DNA of 64,000 nucleotides from Thermoanaerobacter kivui (GCF_000763575.1 NZ_CP009170.1:273501-337500); one strand, 5' to 3'. Shown: positions 52,969 to 63,760, numbered from the stretch's first letter. Made by a program: numbers and translations. Notes: generated from the letters alone by a model not told the origin.

Positions 52969-54069
52969 ATGGAGGTTTATACAATTAAAGAAGGTAAAAA
53001 GCTGAGATATGGCTATACTACTGGTTCTTGTGCGGCTGCTGCCTCAAAAGCTGCGGCTTACATGCTTTTTACAGGGAAGAGAATAGATACTGTAGAGATA
53101 GATACGCCAAAGGGGTGGCATCTTATCCTTGACGTATTAGATGTAACGTCAGGGGAAGGTTGGGTGAAGTGCGGCATAAGAAAAGACGGAGGCGATGACC
53201 CTGATGCAACCCACGGGCTTATAATATATTCAAAAGTGGAATTAAAAGAAGGAGAAGGAATCGAGGTATATGGGGGAGAGGGAGTAGGTGTTGTTACAAA
53301 ACCGGGACTTCCTGTAAGCCCTGGGAAACCAGCTATTAATCCTGTTCCAATGTCCATGATTTTAAATGAAGTCAAAAAAGTACTGCCAGAAGGGAAAGGC
53401 GTAAGAGTTACCATAAGCGTGCCAGGGGGAGAAAAAGTAGCTTTAAAGACTTTTAATCCGCGGCTTGGAATAGTAGGAGGGATATCAATCCTTGGTACAT
53501 CAGGGATTGTAGAGCCGATGTCTGAAGAAGCTTTAAAGGCGTCTCTTGAGATGGAACTTTCCATTCTTTCTGCTGAGGGACATAAAAAGGTAGTTTTTGC
53601 TCCGGGAAATTATGGCAAAGAATATGCTTTAAAAGAGGGCATTGAAGAAAGGCTCATCATATCTTATGGAAATTTCCTGGGGTTTATGTTGGAAAAGGCA
53701 GTACAATATGGCTTTACTCATGTAGTATTGGCAGGGCATATAGGAAAGCTCGTAAAAGTTGCAGCAGGCATATTTAACACCCATAGCCATGTTGCAGATG
53801 CGAGAGCAGAGATAATGGCGGCTTACGCAGCCCATTTTGGTGCAGACAAAGAGACTGTTGACAAAGTACTTGATTCAAATACAACCGAACAAGCGCTTGA
53901 TATAATCGAAAAAGCGGGAATCAATACAAAAGAGTTCAGCCAGTTTATCGCTGACAGAGTCTACATGAAATGTAGGCAATATGTTTATGACCAATTAAAT
54001 ATCGAGGTTCAGCTCATTTCGCTAAAAAGAGGCATTATTGCAAAGGCAGGGGAGAAAGTAAAATGGTGA
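52969..54069 (+). CDS. cbiD: Cobalt-precorrin-5B C1-methyltransferase
   Basis: A 366-residue CbiD. The signature is LRYGYTTGSCAAAASKAAAY at the N-terminus, followed by RKDGGDDPDATHG, GVGVVTKPGLPVSPGKPAIN and LGTSGIVEPMSEEAL. The ATG at 52969 is used because GGGTGA lies upstream; ATG 52936 and 52942 have no site. It overlaps cbiE by 7 bp. Confidence 0.96.
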   Translation: MEVYTIKEGKKLRYGYTTGSCAAAASKAAAYMLFTGKRIDTVEIDTPKGWHLILDVLDVTSGEGWVKCGIRKDGGDDPDATHGLIIYSKVELKEGEGIEVYGGEGVGVVTKPGLPVSPGKPAINPVPMSMILNEVKKVLPEGKGVRVTISVPGGEKVALKTFNPRLGIVGGISILGTSGIVEPMSEEALKASLEMELSILSAEGHKKVVFAPGNYGKEYALKEGIEERLIISYGNFLGFMLEKAVQYGFTHVVLAGHIGKLVKVAAGIFNTHSHVADARAEIMAAYAAHFGADKETVDKVLDSNTTEQALDIIEKAGINTKEFSQFIADRVYMKCRQYVYDQLNIEVQLISLKRGIIAKAGEKVKW

Positions 54070-54674
54070 CAATTGTGGGAATAGGTCCGGGAAACAAAAA
54101 ATTCATTACTCCCTATGCCCTTGAAAAAATAAAAGAGGCGGATGTGCTGGTGGGAGGAAAGCGCCATCTTAAGGAATTTGAAGATATTGATTGTGAAAAG
54201 ATTGCGATAAACGCTTCAACAGATTACCAACATATACTCAATAAAAAAGGCAATATTGTCATTTTGGCATCAGGAGAGCCGTCTTTGTACGGCATAACCG
54301 AAGTAATTTTAAAGTACGTGGACAAAAGCCAATTAGAAATAATTCCAGGTATAAGTTCAATACAATACATGTGTGCAAAACTTAAAATAACAATGAATCA
54401 TTTAACAGTTGTAAGCTTACACGGCCGCAGTGAGGATTTGGTAAAAAAAGTAAAAAAAAATGAAAAAGTTGCTGTTTTGACTGATAACACTCATACACCA
54501 CAATTTATTGCAGCCTTATTGAAAGAAGAAAATTTGTATGATAGAAAAATATACGTTGGTGAAAATCTGTCTTACGACAGCGAAAGAATTTACTCTTTTA
54601 CAGTAGAGGAACTTTTAAACAGTAATAAAAAATTTGATTTAAATGTAGTGGTGATAACATGTGGCAATATATGA
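54063..54674 (+). CDS. cbiE: Cobalt-precorrin-7 C5-methyltransferase
   Basis: A 203-residue SAM-dependent methyltransferase of the tetrapyrrole class: VTIVGIGPGNKKFITPYALE, VLVGGKRHLKEF, ILASGEPSLYGI and IIPGISSIQYMCAKL. With CbiT it performs the steps fused in aerobic CobL. GGGGAG precedes the ATG; it overlaps cbiT by 16 bp. Confidence 0.95.
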   Translation: MVTIVGIGPGNKKFITPYALEKIKEADVLVGGKRHLKEFEDIDCEKIAINASTDYQHILNKKGNIVILASGEPSLYGITEVILKYVDKSQLEIIPGISSIQYMCAKLKITMNHLTVVSLHGRSEDLVKKVKKNEKVAVLTDNTHTPQFIAALLKEENLYDRKIYVGENLSYDSERIYSFTVEELLNSNKKFDLNVVVITCGNI

Positions 54675-55246
54675 CACCGGGAATTCCCGATGAATATTTT
54701 ATAAGAGGCAATGTACCCATGACAAAAGAAGAGATACGAGCTTTGTCAATATCAAAGTTGAGGCTTAAAGAAGACAGTATAATATGGGATATTGGTGCAG
54801 GTACAGGTTCTGTTTCTATTGAGGCTGCTTTAATATCAAAAAAAGGCGTTGTCTATTCTATAGAAAAAGAAGAAGAAGGAATAGCGCTTGTAAAAGAAAA
54901 CATCAAAAGATTCAATGTAGAAAATATTGTTGTGGTAGCCGGTGAAGCGCCTGATGCCCTTTTAGATTTGCCTTCTCCTGACAGGATATTTGTTGGAGGA
55001 ACAGGGGATAAAATGTATCAAATATTTGATATTGCTGCAGCTAAATTAAAAGAAGACGGGATAATTACAGTTAATGGGATTACGCTTGATACAGCATATT
55101 CTGCCCATAATTATTTTAAACAAAGAGGCTACAGCGTTCAGACAATATGTGTGAATGTTTCCGTATCCAAAGAGGCGGGAGATAAGACGATAATGACGGC
55201 GAGAAATCCTGTTTACATAATAACAGCTAAGAAAAGAGAGGGATAG
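54659..55246 (+). CDS. cbiT: Cobalt-precorrin-6B C15-methyltransferase (decarboxylating)
   Basis: A 195-residue Rossmann methyltransferase. TPGIPDEYFIRGNVPMTKEE and the SAM motif IWDIGAGTGSVSIEAALIS are diagnostic. An internal ATG at 54671 is an alternative start. Overlaps cbiE. Confidence 0.95.
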   Translation: MWQYMTPGIPDEYFIRGNVPMTKEEIRALSISKLRLKEDSIIWDIGAGTGSVSIEAALISKKGVVYSIEKEEEGIALVKENIKRFNVENIVVVAGEAPDALLDLPSPDRIFVGGTGDKMYQIFDIAAAKLKEDGIITVNGITLDTAYSAHNYFKQRGYSVQTICVNVSVSKEAGDKTIMTARNPVYIITAKKREG

Positions 55247-55247
55247 A

Positions 55248-55922
55248 ATGGCAAAATTATACGGCATAGGAGTGGGACCGGGGGAGGAAAGCCTCATTAC
55301 TTTAAAAGCTGTAAAAATACTTCAAAAGGTAGATGTGGTGATAGCGCCCACAAGCAAAGGAGAAGGAAGTATTGCGTATGAAATTGCAAAGCCTTATATA
55401 AAAGGCGATGTAGTATTTATGGAATTTCCCATGACGTACTCAAAAGAAGACCTCAAAACAAAGTGGGAGGAAAATGTTAGAAAAATCAAAAAGTTGCTTG
55501 ATGAGGGAAAAGATGTAGCTTTTATAACAATAGGTGACCCCATGATTTATAGCACCTACATATACATTTTAAAAGGAATTGGGGATTATGAATCAGAGAC
55601 GATTCCTGGAATTACCTCATATAGTGCAGCCGCTTCAAGGTTAAATATCCCAATTGCGGAGGGAAACGAGACTTTTGCAGTGATTCCGTCAGGAGATGTG
55701 AAGGAAATTTCAAAAGCACTTGATATGTTTGACAATGTAGTGTTGATGAAAATTTCGAGAAGATACGAAGAAATAGTAAATCTTCTTAAAGAAAAAAGCT
55801 TCAAAGGATACCTTGTGATAAAGTGCGGCCATCAAGATGAAGAAATATCCTACGACCTTGATAAATATATAGGAAAAAAGATAGACTATTTGTCACTCAT
55901 TATTGCAAAGAAGGTGAAGTAA
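55248..55922 (+). CDS. cbiL: Cobalt-precorrin-2 C20-methyltransferase
   Basis: A 224-residue tetrapyrrole methylase: LYGIGVGPGEESLITLKAVK, VVIAPTSKGEGSIAYEIAKP, FITIGDPMIYSTYIYIL and IPGITSYSAAASRLNIPIAE. GAGAGGG precedes the ATG, 1 nt after cbiT. Confidence 0.94.
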   Translation: MAKLYGIGVGPGEESLITLKAVKILQKVDVVIAPTSKGEGSIAYEIAKPYIKGDVVFMEFPMTYSKEDLKTKWEENVRKIKKLLDEGKDVAFITIGDPMIYSTYIYILKGIGDYESETIPGITSYSAAASRLNIPIAEGNETFAVIPSGDVKEISKALDMFDNVVLMKISRRYEEIVNLLKEKSFKGYLVIKCGHQDEEISYDLDKYIGKKIDYLSLIIAKKVK

Positions 55923-55924
55923 CC

Positions 55925-56680
55925 ATGGTTTATTTTATTGGTGCAGGGCCGGGAGACCCTGAACTTATAACATTAAAAGGGATGAAAGTCATACAGTCTT
56001 GTGATGTTATCATATACGCAGGGTCACTTGTCAATAAAGAGATATTGAAATACGCCAAACCAGAGGCTGAAATTTACAACAGCGCTTTAATGGACCTTGA
56101 TGAAATAATTGAGGTTATGGTGAAATCCCACAAAGAGGGAAAAGATGTGGCAAGAATACACACAGGAGACCCTGCTATTTATGGTGCCATACATGAACAG
56201 ATTAAAAGGCTGGAAGAGAAAAATATAGATTATGAAGTAATTCCTGGTGTTAGTTCTTTTTTGGCAGCAGCGGCAGTCTTGAAAAAAGAGCTGACGATTC
56301 CTGAAATAACTCAGACGGTGATTATAACACGAATAGGCGGAAGGACAAAAGTTCCTCCAGAGCAGGACTTAAAAGATTTATCCCGTCACAGAGCTACAAT
56401 GGCGATATTTTTAAGCGTGCAGGACATTGACAATGTTGTTTTAGAGCTGAAAGAGGGTTATGAAGAGACTACTCCTGTTGCAGTTGTATACAAAGCCACT
56501 TGGGAAGACCAAATGATTGTTACAGGCACCCTTAATGATATTTCACAAAAGGTCAAATCAAAAGGGATAGATAAAACAGCTATGATACTTGTAGGAGATT
56601 TCTTGAAAGATATAAAATCTTATTCAAAGCTTTATGATAAGGAATTTTCTCATAGCTTCAGGAAGAAGGAAGATTTATGA
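55925..56680 (+). CDS. cbiF: Cobalt-precorrin-4 C11-methyltransferase
   Basis: A 251-residue tetrapyrrole methylase with the CbiF/CobM pattern: [57 protein letters not shown] and [27 protein letters not shown] precedes the ATG; overlaps cbiG by 4 bp. Confidence 0.95.
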   Translation: MVYFIGAGPGDPELITLKGMKVIQSCDVIIYAGSLVNKEILKYAKPEAEIYNSALMDLDEIIEVMVKSHKEGKDVARIHTGDPAIYGAIHEQIKRLEEKNIDYEVIPGVSSFLAAAAVLKKELTIPEITQTVIITRIGGRTKVPPEQDLKDLSRHRATMAIFLSVQDIDNVVLELKEGYEETTPVAVVYKATWEDQMIVTGTLNDISQKVKSKGIDKTAMILVGDFLKDIKSYSKLYDKEFSHSFRKKEDL

Positions 56681-57702
56681 GAATAGCGATAATTGCTCTT
56701 ACAAAAAATGCTTCAAAGCTGGCGAATGAGATTGGCCAAAAATTAAAAGGGGACGTGTATGTAAAAGAAAAATACGCCGTTTCAGGAAACTATGCAATAG
56801 AAGGAGATTTTGTGGAGTTTGTTCACAAAATATTCAGCAAATATGAGGGTCTTGTTTTTGTAATGGCTACAGGGATTGTGGTAAGAGCAATTGCAGGGGT
56901 GGTGAAGGACAAATTTACTGACCCTGCTGTTGTGGTAGTAGATGAAAAAGGGAGGTTTGCAATAAGCCTTTTATCGGGCCATGTTGGTGGTGCAAATAGG
57001 CTCGCTTTAGAGGTTGCTTCTGCAATCGGAGCACAGCCTGTTATAACCACTGCAACAGACGTGGAGGGGGTCATCTCCTTAGATGTTATTGCCAAAGATT
57101 ACGGGTACCAAATTGAAAATATAGAGGATTTAAAAAAGGTCAGTGCAGCCCTTGTAAATGGAGAAAATGTACGCTTTGTCTTTGATGAAGATGTTGAGGA
57201 AATACCTTTACTAAAAGATTATGTAAAAAACGATGATGACGGTGAAGTTGATGCTTTTGTTTATGTAACTGACAAAGAAATAAAAAAACTGTTAGAAAAA
57301 CCTTATGTTATATTAAGGCCTAAAAATATAGTTATTGGCTTAGGATGTAAAAAAGGAATAGCTTTTGAGGATTTGCGTACCTTTGTTAGTGAAACCTTTA
57401 AAAACTTAAATTTAAGCTTAAAAAGCATCAAGTCAATTGCTACTATAGATATAAAAAAAGAAGAAAAAGGGATACATCAGTTGGCGGAATTTTTAAAAGT
57501 TCCTGTTGTTTTTTACACAAAAGAAGATTTAAAAAAAGTAGAAAACAAATTTCCTATTTCGGATTTCGTTTTTCATACAGTGGGAGTTGGAAGTGTTGCA
57601 AGGCCTTCTGCTTATTTATCTAGTGATGGTGGCAAAGAGATAGCATATCTTAAAAAGGATGGGATAACACTTGCTATATATAAATCCAGAAAGAAGGATT
57701 GA
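56677..57702 (+). CDS. cbiG: Cobalt-precorrin-5A hydrolase
   Basis: A 341-residue CbiG. The N-terminal domain has FVMATGIVVRAIAGVVKDKF, DPAVVVVDEKGRFAISLLSG and HVGGANRLALEVA. The C-terminal CobE-like domain begins near residue 220 (NIVIGLGCKKGIAFEDL) and ends VGSVARPSAYLSS. It opens the lactone and releases acetaldehyde. Coupled to cbiF by ATGA. Confidence 0.94.
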   Translation: MRIAIIALTKNASKLANEIGQKLKGDVYVKEKYAVSGNYAIEGDFVEFVHKIFSKYEGLVFVMATGIVVRAIAGVVKDKFTDPAVVVVDEKGRFAISLLSGHVGGANRLALEVASAIGAQPVITTATDVEGVISLDVIAKDYGYQIENIEDLKKVSAALVNGENVRFVFDEDVEEIPLLKDYVKNDDDGEVDAFVYVTDKEIKKLLEKPYVILRPKNIVIGLGCKKGIAFEDLRTFVSETFKNLNLSLKSIKSIATIDIKKEEKGIHQLAEFLKVPVVFYTKEDLKKVENKFPISDFVFHTVGVGSVARPSAYLSSDGGKEIAYLKKDGITLAIYKSRKKD

Positions 57703-57703
57703 C

Positions 57704-58435
57704 ATGGGATGGATTAAAGTCGTGGGAATAGGTCCCGGTGATATAAATGACATGACTCTTAAAGCCTACAATGCCTTAAAAGAATGTGATGTAGTTGTAG
57801 GATATACTACTTATATCAATCTTATTAAGCCTTTAATTGAAGACAAAGAGGTAATCTCATCAGGGATGAGAAAAGAAGTTGATAGATGTAAAAAAGCTGT
57901 TGAGTTGGCTTTACAGGGTAAAAATATATGCATTGTTTCCAGCGGTGATGCAGGCATATATGGCATGGCAGGGCTTATGTATGAGGTTGTCCATAAAGAA
58001 AACATAGATTTAGAAATAGAAGTAATACCGGGGGTAACTGCTTTAAATTCTGCGGCAGCCATACTGGGAGCGCCTGTAATGCAGGACTTTGCGGTGATAA
58101 GCCTTTCAGACCATTTGATACCTTGGCAGGTGATAGAAAAAAGGCTGGAACTTTCATCACAAGCTGATTTTATAATTGTCCTCTACAACCCTAAAAGCAA
58201 AGAAAGACCGGAAAACCTTATAAAAGCACAGAAAATTATTATGAAATATAAAAAAGGCGACATCCCTGTTGGGATAGTAAAAAATGCCTCAAGAGAAGGG
58301 CAAGAGACAGTAATTACTACATTAAAAGAGATGGCAAATCATGAAATTGATATGAGGACAATTATAATAATAGGAAATGAAAGTACTTATGTGCGAAATG
58401 GCAAAATGATAACGCCGAGGGGATATATTTTATGA
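57704..58435 (+). CDS. cbiH: Cobalt-precorrin-3 C17-methyltransferase
   Basis: A 243-residue tetrapyrrole methylase: IKVVGIGPGDINDMTLKAYN, VVVGYTTYINLIKPLI, IVSSGDAGIYGMAGLMYEVV, IPGVTALNSAAAILGAPVMQ and LYNPKSKERPENL. ATG 57704 lies 1 nt after the cbiG stop, with AGAAGGA upstream. No C-terminal ferredoxin-like extension is attached. Confidence 0.95.
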   Translation: MGWIKVVGIGPGDINDMTLKAYNALKECDVVVGYTTYINLIKPLIEDKEVISSGMRKEVDRCKKAVELALQGKNICIVSSGDAGIYGMAGLMYEVVHKENIDLEIEVIPGVTALNSAAAILGAPVMQDFAVISLSDHLIPWQVIEKRLELSSQADFIIVLYNPKSKERPENLIKAQKIIMKYKKGDIPVGIVKNASREGQETVITTLKEMANHEIDMRTIIIIGNESTYVRNGKMITPRGYIL

Positions 58436-59187
58436 TACTGGTTTTAGCAGGTACAAAAGACGGAAGAGAGGTTGCAGAAAGATTAAAGCTTAAAGGTATG
58501 GAGGTTATAGCAAGTACAGTGACAGATTATGGTGCAAGCCTTTTTAGTGAGGGAATTAAAGTCCACAAAGGCGCACTGGGTGAAGTAAGCCTCATTGAGT
58601 TTATTTATAAAAACAACATAGACATTTTAGTTGATGCAACGCATCCTTTTGCAAAAGATGTAAGCATAAATGCTATAAATGCCTGTAACAAAACTGGCAT
58701 CAAGTATATAAGGTATGAAAGAAAAAGCCTTTATTACGATAATGCCATTGTAGTTGAAAATTTCGAAGAAGCAGCTGAGAAATGCAAAGAATACCACAGC
58801 ATTTTTTTGACTGTAGGCAGTAAAAACCTCGAAAAATTTAAGTTTCTCTGGGAAATGGGGAAAAAGGTGACGGCAAGAGTGCTGCCTTTAAGTAGTGTCA
58901 TAAAAAAGTGTGAAGATTTAGGATTAAAACCAAAAGATATAATAGCGATGGAGGGCCCTTTTACCAAAGAGCTTAATTATCAAATGTTTAAAGAAAGGAA
59001 TGCGGAAGTAATTGTGACAAAAGACAGTGGCATTGTGGGAGGAGTTTTGCAGAAGTTTGAAGCCGCTAAAATGCTCAATATACCTGTCATCCTTATAAAA
59101 AGGCCTGATATAAATTATCCTGTTGTAGTAACAGATGTTGACAGTCTCATAAAAGAGGTGACAAAAAGTGGACATAAACAATATTAA
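58432..59187 (+). CDS. cbiJ: Cobalt-precorrin-6A reductase
   Basis: A 251-residue NAD(P)H-dependent reductase: ILVLAGTKDGREVAERLKLK at the N-terminus, LVDATHPFAKDVSINAINAC, FLTVGSKNLEKF and VTKDSGIVGGVLQKFEAAKM. Its 3' end overlaps hemA by 20 bp. Last gene of the corrin-ring block. Confidence 0.94.
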   Translation: MILVLAGTKDGREVAERLKLKGMEVIASTVTDYGASLFSEGIKVHKGALGEVSLIEFIYKNNIDILVDATHPFAKDVSINAINACNKTGIKYIRYERKSLYYDNAIVVENFEEAAEKCKEYHSIFLTVGSKNLEKFKFLWEMGKKVTARVLPLSSVIKKCEDLGLKPKDIIAMEGPFTKELNYQMFKERNAEVIVTKDSGIVGGVLQKFEAAKMLNIPVILIKRPDINYPVVVTDVDSLIKEVTKSGHKQY

Positions 59188-60355
59188 AATGGTGGGAATA
59201 GGCAAAGATGTTCCTTTAGAGTTGAGAGAAAAAGTCTCTTTTAAGGATATTGAAGATGCTTTAATAAAATTAAAAGAATTGGGGTTGGAGGAGGTTGTAA
59301 TACTTTCTACCTGTCACAGGAGTGAGATTTACTATTACTCACAAAAAATAAGTCCACAACAAGTAAAAAATTTTTTTATTAAATACTTTGATTTAAAAGA
59401 GGATTTTTTAACATACTTACACCAAGTTTGCGGACTTGAGGCAGTAGAACATATTTTTAGAGTTGCCTGTGGACTTGAATCTATGGTAGTAGGTGAAGAC
59501 CAAATACTGTCACAGGTGAAGGAGGCTATAAACACTGCGCAGGTCTTTAATTCTGCCGGAAAGATACTTTTTAAACTCTTTAGAGATGCAGTAACTCTCG
59601 GCAAAAGAGCCCGTGCCGATACTGGCATAAAAGATTTAGCTTTATCGATAAGCTATATTGCAGTTAAATTTGTTCAGGAGGTTTTTAATGACATAGCAGG
59701 CAAAAAAGCTTTTGTGATAGGTCTTGGTGAGATGGGGCAAAAAGCCATAAAAAATCTTATAGATAAAGGTGCTGATGTATTTGTCACAAACAGGACTTTT
59801 TCAAAAGCTATTGAACTAAAGGAGCAAGTTCCTGAGATACACATTGTGCCTTATGAACAAAAATATCAGTACATTGCCAGTAGTGATATTGTAATAAGTG
59901 CTACAAACGCACCTCACTACACAGTGGATTATGATAAATTCAAGCAAGCATATAACGGTAGAAAAATTTGTATGGTGGATATAGCTCTTCCAAGGGATAT
60001 AGACCCGAGGATAGGACAACTAGAAGGGGTGAGCCTTTATACTATTGACGATTTAAAGAGGACGGCGGAGGAAAACAAAAAAGAGAGACTTTCCCTTATC
60101 GGAGTAATTGAAAAAATGGTGAAAGAGGAAGTTAAAGAATTTGACAAATGGTACAAAACCCTTGAAATAGAGCCTTATATAAAAGAAGTAAGTAGATATG
60201 CCTATGAAGTTTATAATGCAGAATATAAAAGGATTATAAATAAATTGACTAATGCATCTGAAAAAGACAAGGAAAATATAAAAATCGCTTTAAAAAGAGT
60301 TGCGAACAAAATGGCTAATAAAATGATAATGCACCTTAAAAGTAACGCCTATTAA
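59168..60355 (+). CDS. hemA: Glutamyl-tRNA reductase
   Basis: A 395-residue GluTR, the first enzyme of C5-pathway tetrapyrrole synthesis. The catalytic Cys lies in STCHRSEIYYYS; most relatives have STCNRTE, so Asn-to-His and Thr-to-Ser changes are notable. ACGLESMVVGEDQILSQVKE, an NADPH-binding domain (GLGEMGQKAIKNLIDKGADV) and a C-terminal dimerisation helix follow. Start is GTG 59168 with GAGGTGA 6 nt upstream. Confidence 0.95.
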   Translation: MDINNIKMVGIGKDVPLELREKVSFKDIEDALIKLKELGLEEVVILSTCHRSEIYYYSQKISPQQVKNFFIKYFDLKEDFLTYLHQVCGLEAVEHIFRVACGLESMVVGEDQILSQVKEAINTAQVFNSAGKILFKLFRDAVTLGKRARADTGIKDLALSISYIAVKFVQEVFNDIAGKKAFVIGLGEMGQKAIKNLIDKGADVFVTNRTFSKAIELKEQVPEIHIVPYEQKYQYIASSDIVISATNAPHYTVDYDKFKQAYNGRKICMVDIALPRDIDPRIGQLEGVSLYTIDDLKRTAEENKKERLSLIGVIEKMVKEEVKEFDKWYKTLEIEPYIKEVSRYAYEVYNAEYKRIINKLTNASEKDKENIKIALKRVANKMANKMIMHLKSNAY

Positions 60356-60375
60356 AAGGATGATGGAGGTAAATG

Positions 60376-61275
60376 ATGAAAAAAGTTATAAGAGTTGGGA
60401 CAAGGTCAAGCGAATTGGCTTTAAAGCAAACTGAAATGGTTATAAATGAAATAAAAAAGTTTAGGCAGGATTTTGAATTTGAAATAGTAAGGATCACTAC
60501 ACAAGGAGATAAATTAATTGACAAACCTGTAAACGAAATAGGCGGTAAAGGAGTTTTTGTAAAAGAAATAGAAAGTGCATTGTTAAAAGGCGAAATTGAC
60601 ATGGCAGTCCACAGCATGAAGGACATGCCTTATGAAATACCTGAAAAGCTCAAACTCATGGCAGTTTTAAAAAGAGAAGACCCAAAAGATGTGTTTATTT
60701 CAAGAGATGGGACGCGATTTATGAATTTAAAAAAAGGGGCTAAAATTGGGACCAGCAGTTTAAGAAGGCAAGTGCAGCTTAAAGCTTTAAGGCCAGATAT
60801 AGAAATTGTTTCAATAAGAGGGAATATAAAGACGAGACTCAAAAAAATGGAGGAATTAAACCTTGATGGCATTGTTTTGGCAGCGGCGGGTTTGCACAGG
60901 TTAGGATTTGAGAATGTTATTACTGAGTATTTTCCACCTGATGTAGTTGTGCCGGCACCCTGTCAGGGAATTCTTGCAGTAGAAATTGCGGAAAATTTTG
61001 AGGATATCTTTCAAGAGTTTTATTCACACATTGTTGATGTAAAAACGCTTTTTGAAGCTTCTGTTGAAAGAAAACTTTTAAAAACCTTTGGATTAGATTG
61101 CAGACAGCCTTTTGGTGCCTATGCCCAATATGGAAAAGAGAATGATGGAGAAAAAATAAACATAAAAATTGCTTATCAAAAAGAGAATAAACTTTTAAAA
61201 GGTGAAGTGACTGGTTTAATTGACGAAACCGATAAAATGATAGAAAAGCTTATTAAAGAATTTGGAGGTTTATGA
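60376..61275 (+). CDS. hemC: Porphobilinogen deaminase (hydroxymethylbilane synthase)
   Basis: A 299-residue enzyme. RVGTRSSELALKQTEMVINE, GGKGVFVKEIESALLKGEID, MAVHSMKDMP, GTSSLRRQVQLKALRPDIE and RGNIKTRLKKM are diagnostic. The cofactor-binding Cys is in GLDCRQPFGAYA. ATG 60376 lies 6 nt after GGAGG and is preferred to ATG 60373. Confidence 0.95.
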   Translation: MKKVIRVGTRSSELALKQTEMVINEIKKFRQDFEFEIVRITTQGDKLIDKPVNEIGGKGVFVKEIESALLKGEIDMAVHSMKDMPYEIPEKLKLMAVLKREDPKDVFISRDGTRFMNLKKGAKIGTSSLRRQVQLKALRPDIEIVSIRGNIKTRLKKMEELNLDGIVLAAAGLHRLGFENVITEYFPPDVVVPAPCQGILAVEIAENFEDIFQEFYSHIVDVKTLFEASVERKLLKTFGLDCRQPFGAYAQYGKENDGEKINIKIAYQKENKLLKGEVTGLIDETDKMIEKLIKEFGGL

Positions 61276-62768
61276 TGTCAGGGATTGTGTATTTGATAGG
61301 AGCAGGACCTGGAGATATTGGGCTTTTGACTTTAAAAGCGGTCGAATTGATAAAAAATGCAGATGTGCTGGTGTATGACAGGCTAATTAATGAAGATATT
61401 TTAAAAATGGCAAAAAAAGATGCAGAGCTTATTGATGTTGGAAAGTTTCCGCATAATCACAAAGTACCTCAAAGTAAAATAAACGAAATAATTGCCCAAA
61501 AAGCTCTTTGTGGCAAAAAAGTAGCAAGAATTAAAGGAGGAGACCCATTTGTATTTGGTAGAGGTGGCGAAGAAGCCGAATACCTTTCGCGAAAAGGAAT
61601 ACCTTATGAGGTAGTGCCAGGAATAACATCTGCGATAGCTGTTTTATCTTATGCAGGGATTCCTGTAACCCATAGAGAGTTAAGTTCGTCATTTCACATA
61701 ATAACAGGCCATGAATGGGAAGGGAAAGATAAAAACCTCGATTGGGAGGTAATATCAAAACTCGATGGGACACTTGTATTTCTCATGGGGATAAAAAATA
61801 TAGAAAAAATTGTGAAAAAACTTCTCTATTACGGGAAAGACCCTAACACACCTACAGCAGTAGTAATGGAAGGCACTACTCCAAACCAAAAAGCTGTGAC
61901 TGGGAAACTGATTGATATTCCACGACTTGTACTAAAAGAAGGAATAAAAAATCCTGCAGTTATCGCTGTAGGAGATGTTGTAGCATTAAGGGATAGATTA
62001 AAATGGTACGAAAACAAAAAGCTTTTTGGGAAAAGGATTTTGCTTGCAAGGACCTATGAACAATCACAGCAGATGAAAAAAATTTTGAGTAAAGAGGGAG
62101 CAGATGTTGTTGTTTGTCCTACTATTAAAATCACGCCCTTTTTAGATAATATAGTAAAGTTTTTAGAAGAGATACATAAATTCGATTATGCTGTATTTAC
62201 AAGTGTAAATGGCGTTTGGAGTTTTATTGAAGCTGTTAGAGAAAAAAGGTTTGATTTAAGAAATTTAAGTATTAAAGTAGTAGCGATAGGAAGTAAGACT
62301 GCGGAAGCTTTAGAAAATATTTTTATATATCCAGATATAATTCCTGAGGAATATACCTCATACTCTTTGGCAAATGTCCTTAAAAAACATGCTGATGGAA
62401 AAAACATTGCTCTTTTGACATCTCAAATAGGCGGGGATATATTGATGGAAAGTCTTGAAGATTGTGCTAATGTACAAAAAATTGTCGCATATAAAAATGA
62501 ACCAAATTATGAATTAAAGGAAAAGCTTATAAGTGAACTCCGCAAAGGAATAGATATTGCTGTATTTACAAGTTCCTCTACTTTTAATTATATGTATCAA
62601 TTAATAGGAGACGAAATAAATCTTCTAAAAAACTCTAAAATAGCTGCAATAGGACCTGTAACAAAAAAAGCTATAGAGGAGAAAGGTTTTAATGTAAATA
62701 TAATGCCAAGTGAATACACAACGGAAAAACTTATTGAAGAAATATTAAAAAACCATCAGAGTCTATAA
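61275..62768 (+). CDS. cobA-hemD: Uroporphyrinogen-III C-methyltransferase / uroporphyrinogen-III synthase fusion
   Basis: A 497-residue fusion. Residues 1-245 are CobA/SUMT ([72 protein letters not shown]). Residues about 250-497 are HemD ([52 protein letters not shown]). It closes hydroxymethylbilane to uroporphyrinogen III and methylates it to precorrin-2. The fusion is common in Firmicutes. ATG 61275 sits 6 nt after GGAGG. Confidence 0.94.
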   Translation: MSGIVYLIGAGPGDIGLLTLKAVELIKNADVLVYDRLINEDILKMAKKDAELIDVGKFPHNHKVPQSKINEIIAQKALCGKKVARIKGGDPFVFGRGGEEAEYLSRKGIPYEVVPGITSAIAVLSYAGIPVTHRELSSSFHIITGHEWEGKDKNLDWEVISKLDGTLVFLMGIKNIEKIVKKLLYYGKDPNTPTAVVMEGTTPNQKAVTGKLIDIPRLVLKEGIKNPAVIAVGDVVALRDRLKWYENKKLFGKRILLARTYEQSQQMKKILSKEGADVVVCPTIKITPFLDNIVKFLEEIHKFDYAVFTSVNGVWSFIEAVREKRFDLRNLSIKVVAIGSKTAEALENIFIYPDIIPEEYTSYSLANVLKKHADGKNIALLTSQIGGDILMESLEDCANVQKIVAYKNEPNYELKEKLISELRKGIDIAVFTSSSTFNYMYQLIGDEINLLKNSKIAAIGPVTKKAIEEKGFNVNIMPSEYTTEKLIEEILKNHQSL

Positions 62769-62785
62769 ACGGGAGAGGAGATAAA

Positions 62786-63760
62786 ATGGATTTAGTAAAA
62801 AGACCGCGAAGGCTTAGAATAAATAGCATTGTAAGGGATATGGTGAGAGAAACTTCTTTGGATATAAAAGACCTTATATATCCTCTTTTTGTTGTGCAAG
62901 GAGATAATATAAAAGAAGAGATAGATTCAATGCCGGGTGTTTACCATTTTTCTATAGATTTGCTTATAGAAGAAGTCAAAGAAGTGCGTGACGTTGGAAT
63001 TCCTGCTATTTTACTTTTTGGTGTGCCTTCATATAAAGATAAATTGGGGTCAGAGGCTTATAGTGAGGAAGGCATCGTTCAAAAAGCGGTGAGAAAAATA
63101 AAAGAAAAAGTACCAGAAATTGTAGTAATAACAGATGTGTGTATGTGTGGATATACAATTCATGGGCATTGTGGTATTGTTGAAAATGGCCAAGTTCTAA
63201 ATGACAAAACAGTAGACTACATTGCTAAAATAGCCTTGTCCCATGTGGAAGCAGGAGCGGATATTGTAGCGCCTTCTGACATGATGGATGGAAGAGTAGC
63301 TGCCATAAGAAAGCTTTTAGATAGTAAAGGATTTGTAAATACACCTATTATGGCTTACAGTGCTAAATACGCTTCCTCTTTTTATGGACCTTTTAGAGAA
63401 GCAGCTAATTCCGCCCCACAATTTGGCGACAGAAAGTCTTATCAAATGGACTATGGGAACTCCAATGAAGCCTTAAGAGAAATAGCTCTTGACATTGAAG
63501 AAGGAGCAGATATTGTCATGGTAAAGCCGGCACTTTCTTATCTTGATATTATAAGGCGGGTAAAGGATAATTTTAACATTCCTATTGCTGCTTATAATGT
63601 AAGTGGAGAATATTCAATGGTAAAGGCGGCAGCTAAGATGGGTTGGATTGATGAAAAATCGGTAGTCTTAGAAATACTCACTTCAATTAAAAGGGCAGGG
63701 GCAGATATGATTATAACCTACTTTGCAAAGGATGTTGCAAAATGGTTTACTACCCTGTAA
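62786..63760 (+). CDS. hemB: Delta-aminolevulinic acid dehydratase (porphobilinogen synthase)
   Basis: A 324-residue enzyme. The zinc-type Cys cluster is [19 protein letters not shown]. The Schiff-base Lys lies in [16 protein letters not shown], with [20 protein letters not shown] before it. GGGAGAGGAG precedes the ATG. Its stop lies inside the next gene's start region. Confidence 0.96.
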   Translation: MDLVKRPRRLRINSIVRDMVRETSLDIKDLIYPLFVVQGDNIKEEIDSMPGVYHFSIDLLIEEVKEVRDVGIPAILLFGVPSYKDKLGSEAYSEEGIVQKAVRKIKEKVPEIVVITDVCMCGYTIHGHCGIVENGQVLNDKTVDYIAKIALSHVEAGADIVAPSDMMDGRVAAIRKLLDSKGFVNTPIMAYSAKYASSFYGPFREAANSAPQFGDRKSYQMDYGNSNEALREIALDIEEGADIVMVKPALSYLDIIRRVKDNFNIPIAAYNVSGEYSMVKAAAKMGWIDEKSVVLEILTSIKRAGADMIITYFAKDVAKWFTTL

